A stretch of 64,000 nucleotides of DNA from Arthrobacter sp. YD4 (lineage in GTDB: Bacteria; Actinomycetota; Actinomycetes; Actinomycetales; Micrococcaceae). Below the pieces are notes generated by a model. It was not told the origin of the DNA, did no database searches, and saw only the letters and a list, made by a program, of their open reading frames with translations. Positions 8,746 to 18,438 of the stretch are shown here, in pieces. Numbering within the stretch: position 1 is the stretch's first letter; every line of letters begins with the position of its first letter. Position numbers and translations under genes: made by a program. The DNA lies in contig NZ_JAUHHD010000001.1 in the NCBI RefSeq assembly GCF_030410515.1, positions 62,001 through 126,000 of the forward strand. The letters run 5' to 3'.

Positions 8746-10806
8746 ATGCGGTCAATGATGAAACGTTTCCTCGCGGGGGTTGGGGTCGCCGGCCTGCTGG
8801 TCCTGCCCGCCGCCCCGGCCCTGGCCGAGGACCCGGTCACCATCCCCTCCGGCCAGAACGTCGTGGACGACGCCAACGTGCTGGGAAGCCGCAAGGGTGA
8901 GGTCCAGGACGCGGTCCAGAAACTGCTCAAGGACCACAAGTACAACCTGTACGTCGTGACCGTGAAAACCTTCGAAAACCCCACCTCCCCTGAGGGTTGG
9001 GCGCAGGCGGTTGCCACGAAGAAGGGCATGGGCCGGGCGGACGTCATCCTCACCATGTCCGACGACGGCAAGTACTACTTCTCGCCGAACTCGGCCAGCG
9101 CCATTTACTCCAAGAAGAGCACCATCACCCAGAACGCCATTGCCGCCAACCTCGGCGCCGGCAAGCGTGACTTCGCCCAGGCGGCCATCGATACCGCGGC
9201 GGCCGTGGGCGACGCGGCCGGCGGCGGCAGCGGCACCGTGCCCTCCGGCGCGGGAGCCGGCTCCGGCGTGCTGGTGGGCGTCGGCGTCGTCGCACTCGGT
9301 GGCGCGGGAACCTACCTTTACCTGCGCAACCGCCGGAAGAAGGCCGTTACGGCAGGCACCGCCGGGGAGGGCCAGCAGGCCGAACTCGATCCGCTGGCCG
9401 GCCTCAGCGTGGACGAGCTGCGCCGCAAGAGCGGCTCGCTGCTGATCGAGGCGGACGACGCGATCAAGTCCAGCGAACAGGAACTCGGCTTCGCCCAGGC
9501 CCAGTACGGCGACGCCGCCGTCGGCAACTTCACCAAGGCGCTGCACGACGCCAAGGCGCACATGACCGAATCCTTCAAGCTCCAGCAGCAGCTCGATGAC
9601 CACATTCCCGACACCGAGGCACAGCAGCGCTCCTGGTACGGCGAGATCATCCGCCGCTCGGAGGCGGCCTTGGCATCCCTGCAGGAGCAGAAAGCCGACT
9701 TCGACTCCCTGCGCGAGCTGGAGAAGAACGCGCCCCAGGCCCTCGCCGTTGTCGGAACCGGGGCCCGCGAGGCAGAGACGAAAATCGCCGCGGCCGACCA
9801 GTCCCTCACGGACCTGCGCGCCCGGTACGCGGACAGCGCCCTCACCGCCGTGGCGGACAACATCACCCAGGCGAAGGAGCGGCTGGCCTTCGTCCAGAAC
9901 GCCTCCTCCACGGCGCAGGACAAGCTCGACGCCGGCGACACCAGCATGGCCGCCGTGGCGGTCCGGGCCGCCGAGGAAAGCCTGCACCAGACCAACGTCC
10001 TGCTCGGCGCCATCACCAAGGTGGCCGCCAACCTCGACGAGGCCCGCAACGGGCTGGAAACCGCCGTCGTGGACACCTCCCAGGACCTCGCCCAGGCCCG
10101 CGCCATGATCCAGTCCGGCGCGCACCCGGAACTCGCCGGCCCCGTGGCCGGGGTCGAGGCGGCCCTGGCCCAGGTCAAGGCCGAGATCCAGGCCGGCAAG
10201 ATCGATCCGATCGCCACCCTGGAACGGGTCGAGACCGCCCACCAGAGCCTGGACGCGGCCCTGGCCGGCATCCGCGACCAGCAGGAACAGACCCGCCGGG
10301 CCCAGGCCTCGCTGCAGCAGAGCATCATGTCCGCGCAGGCCCAGATCAGCGCCACCTCGGACTACATCACGGCCCGCCGCGGCGGCGTCGGCACCGAGGC
10401 GCGGACCCGGCTGGCGGAGGCCCAGCGCAACCTCGACTACGCCCTGTCCATCTCCCGGACGGACGCGGTCACGGCCCTGCAGTACGCCCAGCAGGCCCAC
10501 GCCCTCGCGGCGCAGGCCGCCCAGCAGGCCCAGGCCGACGTCGACCAGTTCGGCGGCTACGCTAACCAGGGCTACGGCCGGGGCGGCATGTTTGGCGGCG
10601 GCGGTGGAGGCGGCGGCCTGGGCGGCGCCATCCTCGGCGGCATCCTGATCAACTCCATCCTGCACGGCGGCGGCGGCGGAGGCGGCTGGGGTGGCGGAGG
10701 CGGCGGCTGGGGCGGCGGTGACTCCGGCGGAGGCTGGGGTGGCGGCGGAGGCGGCGACTTCGGTGGCGGCGGCGATTTCGGCGGCGGCGACTCCGGCAGC
10801 TTCTGA
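8746..10806 (+). CDS. Secreted/membrane TPM-domain protein with coiled coil and Gly-rich tail
   Basis: A 686-residue protein. A signal peptide ends near the ALAEDP sequence. The TPM domain follows (residues about 35-165; VVDDANVLGSRKGEVQDAV and ADVILTMSDDGKYY). A membrane helix near 185-205 is followed by a basic NRRKK stop-transfer. Then about 380 residues of Ala/Gln/Glu-rich helices, predicted coiled coil, would be cytoplasmic. The last 70 residues are almost pure glycine with Trp, Ser and Asp. TPM domains are found in photosystem II repair and membrane-stress proteins; this long form is common in actinobacteria next to pspA. ATG 8746 was chosen because GAAGGG precedes it and the signal peptide starts there. 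The next gene, 123 nt downstream, is pspA. Confidence 0.88.
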   Translation: MRSMMKRFLAGVGVAGLLVLPAAPALAEDPVTIPSGQNVVDDANVLGSRKGEVQDAVQKLLKDHKYNLYVVTVKTFENPTSPEGWAQAVATKKGMGRADVILTMSDDGKYYFSPNSASAIYSKKSTITQNAIAANLGAGKRDFAQAAIDTAAAVGDAAGGGSGTVPSGAGAGSGVLVGVGVVALGGAGTYLYLRNRRKKAVTAGTAGEGQQAELDPLAGLSVDELRRKSGSLLIEADDAIKSSEQELGFAQAQYGDAAVGNFTKALHDAKAHMTESFKLQQQLDDHIPDTEAQQRSWYGEIIRRSEAALASLQEQKADFDSLRELEKNAPQALAVVGTGAREAETKIAAADQSLTDLRARYADSALTAVADNITQAKERLAFVQNASSTAQDKLDAGDTSMAAVAVRAAEESLHQTNVLLGAITKVAANLDEARNGLETAVVDTSQDLAQARAMIQSGAHPELAGPVAGVEAALAQVKAEIQAGKIDPIATLERVETAHQSLDAALAGIRDQQEQTRRAQASLQQSIMSAQAQISATSDYITARRGGVGTEARTRLAEAQRNLDYALSISRTDAVTALQYAQQAHALAAQAAQQAQADVDQFGGYANQGYGRGGMFGGGGGGGGLGGAILGGILINSILHGGGGGGGWGGGGGGWGGGDSGGGWGGGGGGDFGGGGDFGGGDSGSF

Positions 10807-10929
10807 GCGGACGGGACCACGCTCACAGAGACTAGCGCCGGCGGACCCGGTCCGGCCGGCGGGTAGAGGCAGTACATCCACAGATCACCGATTCCAGTGA
10901 CCCCACTGGAGAGGACGAGAGGTAGCACC

Positions 10930-11718
10930 ATGGTTAAGCAGTCCATTTTCGGCCGCATGGCACAGCTGGCGAAGGCGAACATCAACTCGCTGCTGGACCA
11001 GGCCGAGGATCCGCAGAAGATGCTGGACCAGATGGTCCGCGACTACACCAACAACATCGCCGAGGCGGAGTCCGCCGTCGCCCAGACCATCGGCAACCTG
11101 CGGATGCTGCAGGATGACTACAACGAGGACCTCAAGAACGCCCAGGACTGGGGCAACAAGGCCCTCGCCGCCTCCCGCAAGGCCGACGAATACCGGGCCA
11201 AGGGCGACTCCGTGGACGCCGAGAAGTTCGACAACCTGGCCAAGGTGGCGCTGCAGCGCCAGATCACCGCGGAGAACGAGGCCAAGTCCGCCGAGCCGAG
11301 CATCGCCTCCCAGACCGAGGTGGTGGATAAGCTCAAGCAGGGCCTGGACCAGATGAAGAACAAGCTCAACGAGCTGACCAGCAAGCGCAACGAACTGGTG
11401 GCCCGGTCCAAGACCGCCGCCGCGCAGAGCCAGGTCCACGACGCGCTCAAGAGCATTGACATCATGGACCCGACCTCCGAGGTGGGCCGCTTCGAAGAGA
11501 AGATCCGCCGCGAGGAGGCCAAGGTCCGCGGCCAGCAGGAGCTCGCCGCCTCCAGCCTGGACGCCCAGTTCAACGCCCTCGAGGACCTCGGCGAGCAGAC
11601 CGAGATCGAGGCCCGGCTGGCCGCGCTGAAGTCCGGCGGCAGCCAGCAGGCCCTCGGCGCCGGCAACGGTTCCCACACCGGCTCCACCGTGGACGAGGCC
11701 GACTTCGACAAGCTCTGA
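10930..11718 (+). CDS. PspA/IM30 family membrane-stress protein
   Basis: A 262-residue, almost entirely helical protein of the PspA/IM30/Vipp1 family (ESCRT-III related). It has the N-terminal amphipathic helix (SIFGRMAQLAKANINSLLDQAEDP), the signature LDQMVRDYTNNIAEAESAVAQTI, and a long hairpin with charged heptads. These proteins polymerise on the inner membrane and stabilise it during stress. The last 30 residues are Gly/Ser-rich. ATG 10930 follows GAGAGGACGAGAGG. It is paired with the TPM gene upstream and ends at a strong terminator. Confidence 0.94.
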   Translation: MVKQSIFGRMAQLAKANINSLLDQAEDPQKMLDQMVRDYTNNIAEAESAVAQTIGNLRMLQDDYNEDLKNAQDWGNKALAASRKADEYRAKGDSVDAEKFDNLAKVALQRQITAENEAKSAEPSIASQTEVVDKLKQGLDQMKNKLNELTSKRNELVARSKTAAAQSQVHDALKSIDIMDPTSEVGRFEEKIRREEAKVRGQQELAASSLDAQFNALEDLGEQTEIEARLAALKSGGSQQALGAGNGSHTGSTVDEADFDKL

Positions 11719-11764
11719 TCAAGGTCCACGCCGGCGCGTGACGCGCCGCCGGACGACGACGGCG

Positions 11765-11795
11765 AGGGCCGGGTTCCGCTGCGGAACCCGGCCCT
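11765..11795 (+). terminator. Terminator after pspA
   Basis: Perfect inverted repeat of 15 bp around a single base: arms 11765-11779 and 11781-11795 (AGGGCCGGGTTCCGC and its complement). In RNA it would form a stable hairpin with a small loop. Confidence 0.8.
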
Positions 11796-11886
11796 TGCCG
11801 TACCCGGGGCGTTTCCTGCCCGCCCCTCGTCATGGTCCTAGTGCCTTGTGCTTCCTGCGGTGCGCTTACTGCGGGGCCGCATCCAG

Positions 11887-11892
11887 TAGCGT
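11887..11892 (+). promoter_or_regulatory. -10 box for a leaderless photolyase transcript
   Basis: TAGCGT ends 6 nt before ATG 11899. The same hexamer at the same spacing precedes the exonuclease gene at 32783. No ribosome binding site is visible, which fits a leaderless mRNA. Confidence 0.55.
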
Positions 11893-11898
11893 TGAGCC

Positions 11899-13323
11899 AT
11901 GTCTTCGACTTTGGTTTGGCTTCGCGACGATCTGCGCCTGGATGACAACCCGGCCCTGGCGGAGGGGGCCGCCGCCGACGGGCCACTGACGGTGGTCTAC
12001 GTCCTGGACGAAGAGTCCCCCGGCATCCGGCCCCTGGGCGGCGCCACGAAGTGGTGGCTGCACCACTCGCTGGAGTCCCTGGCCGCGGACCTCAAGGAGG
12101 CCGGCAACCGGCTGGTGCTGCGCCGCGGCCGGGCCAACCGGATCATCCGCGACCTGGTCAAGGAAACCGGCGCGGCCCGCGTGCTGTGGAACCGACGCTA
12201 CGGCGGCCCGGAGCGGGCCGTCGACGCGGGCCTCAAGGACTGGGCCGCCAAGGAGGGCCTCGAGGCCGAGAGCTTCCAGGCCAACCTCCTGTTCGAGCCG
12301 TGGACCGTCCGGAACGGCTCCGGTGGCCCCTACAAGGTCTTCACCCCGTTCTGGAAGGCCTGTCTGGACTCCCAGGACCCCCGGCAGCCGCTGGACGCCC
12401 CGCAGCAGCTCCCTGCCCCCGCCAAAACCGGTGAGCGCCGGCTGCCGGCCACCGACACCCTGTCCGACTGGGAGCTCCTCCCCCAGCGGCCGGACTGGAG
12501 CGAGGGCCTGGCTAAGGAGTGGACCCCCGGCGAGGCGGGCGCCCACGAGCGGCTGGAGACCTTCCTGGACGGCCCCGTGACCGAGTACGGGACCGGGCGG
12601 GACCGGCCCGGCGTCGAGGGCACCAGCAGGCTCTCCCCGCACCTGCGCTTCGGCGAGATCAGCCCGTTCCGGGTCTGGCACGCCCTGCGCGCCCGCTTCC
12701 CGCACCACGCCCCCGCCGACGTCGGCGTGTTCCGCTCCGAGATCGGCTGGCGGGAGTTCTGCTGGCAGCTGCTGTACGAGAACCCGCAGCTGGCCACCCG
12801 CAACTTCCGGCCCGAGTTCGACGACTTCGCCTGGGACAAGCCCTCCGCGGCGGACCTCCGGGCCTGGCAGCAGGGCCGGACCGGGTATCCGCTGGTGGAC
12901 GCCGGCATGCGGCAGCTCTGGCAGACCGGCTGGATGCACAACCGCGTCCGGATGGCGGCGGCCTCGTTCCTGGTGAAGAACCTCCTGGCGGACTGGCGCA
13001 CCGGCGAGGAATGGTTCTGGGACACCCTGGTGGACGCCGATTCCGCCTCCAACCCCGCCAACTGGCAGTGGGTTGCCGGCTCCGGCGCGGACGCCTCCCC
13101 CTACTTCCGGATCTTCAATCCGGTGACGCAGAGCAAGAAATTCGACGCCGCGGGACGCTACCTGCGCGCCTACCTGCCCGAGCTGGCCGACCTGGACGAC
13201 AAAACCATCCACGAGCCCTGGAAGGCCGCGGACGGCGCCGGGGGCTATCCGGAGCCGGTGGTGGGGCTGCCCGAGTCCCGCGCCCGGGCGCTGGAGACGT
13301 ACCAGAAGCTCAAGGACGGCTGA
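11899..13323 (+). CDS. phrB: Deoxyribodipyrimidine photolyase, class I
   Basis: A 474-residue cryptochrome/photolyase protein. The N-terminal alpha/beta domain opens with LVWLRDDLRLDDNPAL and would bind the antenna cofactor. The C-terminal helical FAD domain shows GTSRLSPHLRFGEISP, EIGWREFCWQLLYENP, TGYPLVDAGMRQLWQTGWMHNR and ANWQWVAGSG, all hallmarks of class I CPD photolyases. It uses blue light to split UV-induced pyrimidine dimers. A 6-4 photolyase or cryptochrome is less likely given this motif set. The gene stands alone, with a leaderless-type promoter in front and a bidirectional terminator behind. Confidence 0.95.
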   Translation: MSSTLVWLRDDLRLDDNPALAEGAAADGPLTVVYVLDEESPGIRPLGGATKWWLHHSLESLAADLKEAGNRLVLRRGRANRIIRDLVKETGAARVLWNRRYGGPERAVDAGLKDWAAKEGLEAESFQANLLFEPWTVRNGSGGPYKVFTPFWKACLDSQDPRQPLDAPQQLPAPAKTGERRLPATDTLSDWELLPQRPDWSEGLAKEWTPGEAGAHERLETFLDGPVTEYGTGRDRPGVEGTSRLSPHLRFGEISPFRVWHALRARFPHHAPADVGVFRSEIGWREFCWQLLYENPQLATRNFRPEFDDFAWDKPSAADLRAWQQGRTGYPLVDAGMRQLWQTGWMHNRVRMAAASFLVKNLLADWRTGEEWFWDTLVDADSASNPANWQWVAGSGADASPYFRIFNPVTQSKKFDAAGRYLRAYLPELADLDDKTIHEPWKAADGAGGYPEPVVGLPESRARALETYQKLKDG

Positions 13324-13441
13324 ACGAACCCGCGGGCCCGGGCGGGTTTGGCCCGGCCCCGGCCCGGAACAGCGCACCTGGCCGCGGGGCCGCTGGAACG
13401 CGAAAGGCCCGGATCCTCAATGGATCCGGGCCTTTCCTTTG
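13324..13441. other. Spacer between phrB and the first initiator tRNA
   Basis: No gene is seen. It holds GC-rich DNA and the terminator at 13403-13435. Together with the two tRNA genes, their terminators and the 13768-13893 spacer, it makes a 570-nt protein-free stretch. Confidence 0.7.
13403..13435. terminator. Terminator shared by phrB and tRNA-fMet copy 1
   Basis: Perfect 14-bp stem, arms 13403-13416 and 13422-13435 (AAAGGCCCGGATCC and its complement), loop of 5 nt, followed on the plus strand by a T-rich run. It ends transcripts from phrB (plus) and from the tRNA (minus). Confidence 0.88.
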
Positions 13442-13515
13442 TTGCGGGGACAGGATTTGAACCTGTGACCTCTGGGTTATGAGCCCAGCGAGCTACCGAA
13501 CTGCTCCACCCCGCG
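13442..13515 (-). tRNA. Initiator tRNA-fMet(CAT), copy 1
   Basis: A 74-nt cloverleaf on the minus strand with anticodon CAT in the loop CTCATAA. The anticodon stem ends in three G-C pairs (GGG/CCC), the initiator hallmark. The acceptor stem starts with C1 opposite A72, an unpaired position also specific for initiator tRNA. T-loop GGTTCAAATCC is present. CCA is not encoded. A possible -10 (TAGGCT) lies about 11 nt upstream. Confidence 0.96.
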
Positions 13516-13655
13516 TCGCATGATCAAGCCTACCCCATGTTCGGCCCGCCCCCGACCACCGGGCCGGATTCCCCCCTCGGCGTCCCCGCCGAAATCCGGA
13601 GTCCCGGTCCGCAGTTCCAAGCCCGGGCCCGGAATCCGCGAGGCCGGTTAAAGCA

Positions 13656-13687
13656 AGAAGTCCGGAACATTTCTGTTCCGGACTTCT
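13656..13687 (-). terminator. Terminator of tRNA-fMet copy 2
   Basis: Perfect 14-bp stem, arms 13656-13669 and 13674-13687 (AGAAGTCCGGAACA and its complement), tetraloop-sized loop. It begins 7 nt from the tRNA 3' end on the minus strand. Its sequence is unrelated to the terminator of copy 1. Confidence 0.85.
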
Positions 13688-13693
13688 CTCCAG

Positions 13694-13767
13694 TTGCGGG
13701 GACAGGATTTGAACCTGTGACCTCTGGGTTATGAGCCCAGCGAGCTACCGAACTGCTCCACCCCGCG
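13694..13767 (-). tRNA. Initiator tRNA-fMet(CAT), copy 2
   Basis: Identical over all 74 nt to the copy at 13442-13515, with the same C1/A72 mismatch and GGG/CCC anticodon stem. The two copies are 252 nt apart in the same orientation; the flanks share only short stretches. A TAATGT box about 11 nt upstream could be its -10. Confidence 0.96.
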
Positions 13768-13893
13768 TCGCACCAACAACATTACCTGCCGGTGAACGCG
13801 GGGCCAAATCGGGGCGGCGTGATCTGCATCGCACCGCCCCGTTCCCAGAGTGGCCGGCGCCCCGTCACGGGAGGCCGGCCACGAGGCCCGCGG

Positions 13894-16800
13894 CTACTTG
13901 GTGGGCGAGGGCGAGGCTGTCGCCGTCGGCGACGCCGTGGGCGAGGGGCTGCCGCCGCTGGCAGGCGGCGTCAGCTTCCCCTCGGCGTCGATCGCCCGCT
14001 GCAGGGCGGCGGAGAGCTTCTTCTGCTGGTCGCCGTAGGCTGCGAAGTCGCCCTTGGCCAGGGCCTCCTGGCCAGCCTTGATGGCGCTGTTCGCGTCATC
14101 GAGTGCCGCCTTGAGGTCAGCGTTGGCGTTCGAGCCGCCGGTGGGCGGGGTGGTTCCGGTGCCCGGGCCCGGCGTCGCCGGTGTCTGGCCGTTGTTCGCC
14201 GCGTCGCCCGCCGTGGCGCCGGAGCTGCCGCCGAAGAGCTGGTTCAGCGCCTCGTCCAAGGTCGGCGCGAAGCCGATCTTGTCGCCGAAGGCCACCAGCA
14301 CACGCTGCAGCGTCGGGTAGGAGGTCTCGCCCGTCGACTTCAGGTAGACCGGCTGGACGTAGAGCAGGCCGCCGCCCACCGGCAGCGTCAGCAGGTTGCC
14401 GTTGAGCACCGCGGACGCGCCCTGCCGGAGCAGGTTCAGCGCCTGGGACACCGTGGGGTCCGAGTTGAACTTGTTCTGCGCCTGGCCCGGGCCGGGGACG
14501 TTGGCCTCCGGCGGGATCTGTAGCAGCCGCAGCTGGCCGTAGCTGTCCGCCTTAACGCCCTTCTGGTTACCGGCGTCGGAGTCCGCGGCGAGGAAGCCGT
14601 AGAGGACGTTTCGGGCGTTGCCGTTGACCACCTGCGGGATGAACGAGGAGGTCAGCTGGAAGGCCGGCTTGTCCTGGTCCGGCATCTGCAGCGACATGTA
14701 GAACGGAGGCTGCTTGACGCCGTCGTCCTTCACCGTGGGGTCGTTCGGGACGCTCCACGCGTCGTTGTTGGTGAAGAAGTTGTCCGGGTTGGTCACGTGG
14801 TACCGGCCCAGCAGCTCACGCTGGACCTTGAAGAGGTCCTCCGGGTACCGGACGTGGCTCATCAGCGCACCCGACATCTCCGAGTACGGCTTCAGCGTGG
14901 ACGGGAAGATGCTCTGCCAGGCCTTCAGGACCGGATCCTGGTCATCCCAGGCGTAGAGGGTGACGGAGCCGTCGTAGGCGTCCACCGTGGCCTTGACCGA
15001 GTTCCGGATGTAGTTCACCGAGCTGCTGGGCAGCGCGGCGGTCCGGCCCGCGGAGGTCTGCGAGTCCCGGGTGGCGTCCGAGAGCTGCTCCTGCTGGGAG
15101 TACGGGAAGTACGGGCTGGTGGTGTAGCCGTCCACGATCCACTTCACGCGGCCGTCCACGACGGCGGGATAGGCGTTGCCGTCGACCGTCAGGTACGGGG
15201 CCACCTTCTCCACGCGGTCCTTGGGGCTGCGGTCGTAGAGGATCTGCGAATCGGCGTTGACGCCGTCGGAAAGCAGGAGGTCGGAGGACTGGAACTTCAC
15301 CGCGTACAGGATCTTATTGAAGAAGCTGCCCACGTTCGGGCCGCCGTTGCCGGTGAAGGTGTACTGCGTGCCGGCGTCGCCCTCCTTGGCGGCGGGGCGG
15401 TCCTGCTCACGGTGCGGCGCGCCGTCCGGGGCGCCGACGATCGAGTAGTCCGGGGAGTTTTCGCCGAAGTAGATCCGCGGCTGGTAAGTGGTGTCGGTGC
15501 CGAGGACGCCGGTCGACGGGATGCCGGACTGCAGGAAGTCGGGCTTGCCGTCCGCGGTGAACTTGTTGCCCTTGGCCGCGACGACGCCGTAGCCGTGGGT
15601 GTAGACGACGTGCTTGTTCAGCCACGACTGCTGGTTGCTGGCCAGGCCGCTCGGGTTCAGCTCGCGGACCGCGATCACGGTGTCCTGGATCTTGCCGTTG
15701 ACCTCATACCGGTCCACGTTCAGGGTGCTGGGAAACTGGTAGTACGGCCGGTATTGCTCAAGCTGCGAGAACGCGTCGGAGATCAGGTTCGGGTCCAGCA
15801 GGCGGATGTTCGCCGTCGTCTGGGCGTCCGGGGCCAGCGCGCCGGTGGTGGCGTTGGTGGTGGCCTCATAGCGCTTCTCCTGGATCTTATCCAGGCCATA
15901 GGCAGCCCGGGTCATGGCGATGTTGCGCTCGATGTAGGTCTTTTCCAGGGTCTGCTCGGAGGGGCGGACCTGGAACTGCTGGATGACCCACGGGTAGACG
16001 CCGCCGGCCAGGATGGAGGTGATGACCAGCATGGCGGTGCCGATGACGGGGAGGCGCCACTTGCCGATCACGGCCGCGACGATGAAGAGCACGGCCACCA
16101 GCGCGGCGGCGACGGCGAGGATCGCCTTGGTGGGGATCACGGCGTTGACGTCCGTGTAGAGGGCGCCGGCCCAGCGGCCGCTGTTGTTCAGCACGGCCGA
16201 GTAGCGGTCCAGCCAGAAGTTCACGCCCAGCAGCAGCAGGAAGGCCGCGCCGGTGACGGCCAGGTGGATCTGGGCGGCGCGGCTGGTGAAGACGCCGCGT
16301 TCCATCAGGCGGATGCTGCCGTAGAGGTAGTGGGTGAGGATCCCCGCGATGCCGGCGACGACGGCGACGCTGATCAGGAAGCCGGTGACGAAGCCCAGGA
16401 ACGGCAGGGTCATCATGTAGAAGCTGATGTCCAGGTTGAACTGCGGATCATTCTGGCCGAACGGCTTCTGGTGCAGGAACAGCAGCACCTTCTGCCACTG
16501 GCTGGCGGCCGCGCTGCCGGCGAAGAGGCCGAACAGGACGGGCAGGCCGATCATGACCACGCGGCGAATCGGCTCGAGCTGGGCCTGGTAGCGGTTGAGG
16601 TTGTCCCGGATCTCGGAGTCCGGGGCGTAGACCGGGCGGGCGGTGTAGGCGATGCGGATGGCGAAGAACATGGCCGCGAACATCACCGCGAAGCCCGCCA
16701 GGAAGATCAGGATCCGGGACACGTTCTCGGTCACGAAGACTTCGAAGTAGCCCAGTTGCTGGTACCAGAGGACGTCCGTCCACACATTGGCGAAGAAGAT

Positions 16801-16899
16801 GAAGCCCACGACGAGAAGGGCCACAATAATCAGCGTGGGCGTCAGGGCGCCTCGCCGCTGCTGTTGCCTTCCGGGTGGGACGGTGCTGGGACGGGACAA
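13894..16899 (-). CDS. UPF0182 family large membrane protein
   Basis: About 1001 residues. Seven membrane helices lie in the first 330 residues (for example [33 protein letters not shown]). A large extracytoplasmic domain follows with UPF0182 features such as [23 protein letters not shown], and a Pro/Thr/Ser-rich tail ends in SPSPTK. The molecular function of the family is unknown. I place the start at TTG 16899, which has GAGG at proper spacing. A GTG 23 codons earlier (16968) has no ribosome site. It follows the PDZ/S16 protease gene on the same strand, an arrangement I recall from mycobacteria (Rv3193c-Rv3194c). Confidence 0.92.
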   Translation of the reverse strand: MSRPSTVPPGRQQQRRGALTPTLIIVALLVVGFIFFANVWTDVLWYQQLGYFEVFVTENVSRILIFLAGFAVMFAAMFFAIRIAYTARPVYAPDSEIRDNLNRYQAQLEPIRRVVMIGLPVLFGLFAGSAAASQWQKVLLFLHQKPFGQNDPQFNLDISFYMMTLPFLGFVTGFLISVAVVAGIAGILTHYLYGSIRLMERGVFTSRAAQIHLAVTGAAFLLLLGVNFWLDRYSAVLNNSGRWAGALYTDVNAVIPTKAILAVAAALVAVLFIVAAVIGKWRLPVIGTAMLVITSILAGGVYPWVIQQFQVRPSEQTLEKTYIERNIAMTRAAYGLDKIQEKRYEATTNATTGALAPDAQTTANIRLLDPNLISDAFSQLEQYRPYYQFPSTLNVDRYEVNGKIQDTVIAVRELNPSGLASNQQSWLNKHVVYTHGYGVVAAKGNKFTADGKPDFLQSGIPSTGVLGTDTTYQPRIYFGENSPDYSIVGAPDGAPHREQDRPAAKEGDAGTQYTFTGNGGPNVGSFFNKILYAVKFQSSDLLLSDGVNADSQILYDRSPKDRVEKVAPYLTVDGNAYPAVVDGRVKWIVDGYTTSPYFPYSQQEQLSDATRDSQTSAGRTAALPSSSVNYIRNSVKATVDAYDGSVTLYAWDDQDPVLKAWQSIFPSTLKPYSEMSGALMSHVRYPEDLFKVQRELLGRYHVTNPDNFFTNNDAWSVPNDPTVKDDGVKQPPFYMSLQMPDQDKPAFQLTSSFIPQVVNGNARNVLYGFLAADSDAGNQKGVKADSYGQLRLLQIPPEANVPGPGQAQNKFNSDPTVSQALNLLRQGASAVLNGNLLTLPVGGGLLYVQPVYLKSTGETSYPTLQRVLVAFGDKIGFAPTLDEALNQLFGGSSGATAGDAANNGQTPATPGPGTGTTPPTGGSNANADLKAALDDANSAIKAGQEALAKGDFAAYGDQQKKLSAALQRAIDAEGKLTPPASGGSPSPTASPTATASPSPTK

Positions 16900-16991
16900 A
16901 CTCGATACCTCATAGCTGGTCGTCGGTGCTGCTGTTTTTTCAGTTGTCTCTTGTGCCACGAGCGGCACGGAGGCTTAGTTCCGGGGTCAGT

Positions 16992-18203
16992 CTAGTTCCT
17001 GGTGCAAGCGGGAAGCTCGGCCGTGTCGCCGCCTGACGCGGAGAGCTCGACGGCGTGCCGTGCGTCGGCCAGGGTCTCGACCTTCACCACCTGCAGGCCG
17101 GCCGGGATGTGGCCGACGACTTCGTCGCAGTTGGCCGCCGGCGCGAGGAACAGGGTGGCCCCGCCGGAGCGGGCGCCGACCATCTTCTGGTCGATGCCGC
17201 CGATCGGCCCGACGGCGCCGTCGGGGGTGATGGTTCCGGTGCCCGCGATGTGCTTGCCGCCGGTGAGGTCGCCCGGGGTCACCGTGTCCACGATCCCAAG
17301 GGCGAACATCATGCCGGCGCTGGGGCCACCCACCTTGTCCAGGGAGATTTTCACGTCGAAGGGGAAGGTGAACTTGTACTGCAGCACCACGCCGAGGAGG
17401 TAGCGGCCGTTCTCGGACTTGGCCGGCGTGATGGTCAGCGTCTGCTGGCTGCCGCCGCGGTCCACCACCACGGGGACCGGTTTGCCGTTGCCGGCGGCTA
17501 GCTCGGACTGGATGACGCTCAGCGCGGAGATCGGCTTGCCGCCGATGGAGACCAGCAGGTCGCCCTCCTGGATCTTGCCCTTGGACGCAGAGTCGTCGGG
17601 GATGCTGGCCACCTGGAGCTTCTGCCCGAACGGGATGCCGAGTTCCTTCAGGGCGGCCGCGACGGCGTTCTCCTGGGAGGTGGTCATGGCCACGGCGCTT
17701 TCCTGCTGCGACTGTTCCTTGGTGACGCCGCTGGGGAAGATCAGTTCCTGCGGGTAGACGGCCTTGGCGGGGTTCAGCCAGGCGGTGAGGGCCTCGAAGA
17801 CGCTCACGGGTCCGTTGGGGCCGCCGTCGACGTACACCGTGGTGAGGTCCAGGTTGCCCTTGGCCGGGTAGGACTCGTGCCCGGTGACGGTGATGACCGG
17901 CTTGCCGTTGTCCGTGCCCAGGGTGTTGAAGGTGGGGCCCGGGGATTCAATCACGTAGGGAACGGGCAGGCTGAGCGCTGCGACGCCGAGTCCGATCGAG
18001 AGCAGGCCGGAGACCACCATGGCCGAGGGCCGGCGGCCTCCTCCCCCTGTGCCGCCCTGCCGGCCGGCGCGCGCTCCGCGTCGCGGCCAGAGGCCCGCGT
18101 GGTCGGCGCCGTCGCCGTCGGCGGCGGGGCTTTCGACCGTGCCGTTGGCGGTGCTGTCGGCCAAGGGGCCGTTACCGGGCTGCCCGTCCTGGGTAAACGT
18201 CAC
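16992..18203 (-). CDS. Membrane-anchored PDZ and Lon-type (S16) serine protease, YlbL-like
   Basis: A 403-residue protein. After a disordered cytoplasmic N-terminus, one membrane helix lies near residues 62-85 (AMVVSGLLSIGLGVAALSL). A PDZ domain follows (DDSASKGKIQEGDLLVSIGG), then a Lon-type protease domain with the catalytic Ser in GGPSAGMMFALG and the catalytic Lys in IGGIDQKMVGARSGG. There is no ATPase domain. The frame stays open far upstream, across the opposite gene, but GTG 18203 has GAGAGG in front and fits the family. It is divergent from the DUF2342 gene and just upstream of UPF0182. Confidence 0.92.
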   Translation of the reverse strand: MTFTQDGQPGNGPLADSTANGTVESPAADGDGADHAGLWPRRGARAGRQGGTGGGGRRPSAMVVSGLLSIGLGVAALSLPVPYVIESPGPTFNTLGTDNGKPVITVTGHESYPAKGNLDLTTVYVDGGPNGPVSVFEALTAWLNPAKAVYPQELIFPSGVTKEQSQQESAVAMTTSQENAVAAALKELGIPFGQKLQVASIPDDSASKGKIQEGDLLVSIGGKPISALSVIQSELAAGNGKPVPVVVDRGGSQQTLTITPAKSENGRYLLGVVLQYKFTFPFDVKISLDKVGGPSAGMMFALGIVDTVTPGDLTGGKHIAGTGTITPDGAVGPIGGIDQKMVGARSGGATLFLAPAANCDEVVGHIPAGLQVVKVETLADARHAVELSASGGDTAELPACTRN

Positions 18204-18438
18204 TGAAGGACCTCTCGTGCCGGCGTCCGGCACCCCTGCCGGGGGTGGTCCGGACGCTGGGCCGGCGCCCGGAAACGGCGCGTCAGCCATGCAAATATTC
18301 CAGAGCCCCACACTACGCGCTCGCGGGGTGCCGGAGTGCTTTGCCGACAGCGAACGGCGCCGGTTTCTGCAAGACAGCCGCTGAGCGGGAGGGGTAGCGT
18401 GAAGTTGAGTACCAGTCACACCGACGATCGGCGGGATC

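Noticed and set aside
10570..10806. Gly-rich repeat as a non-coding satellite or PE_PGRS-type element
   Set aside because: It is the in-frame tail of the TPM protein, with Trp and Asp interruptions, and ends at a normal stop.
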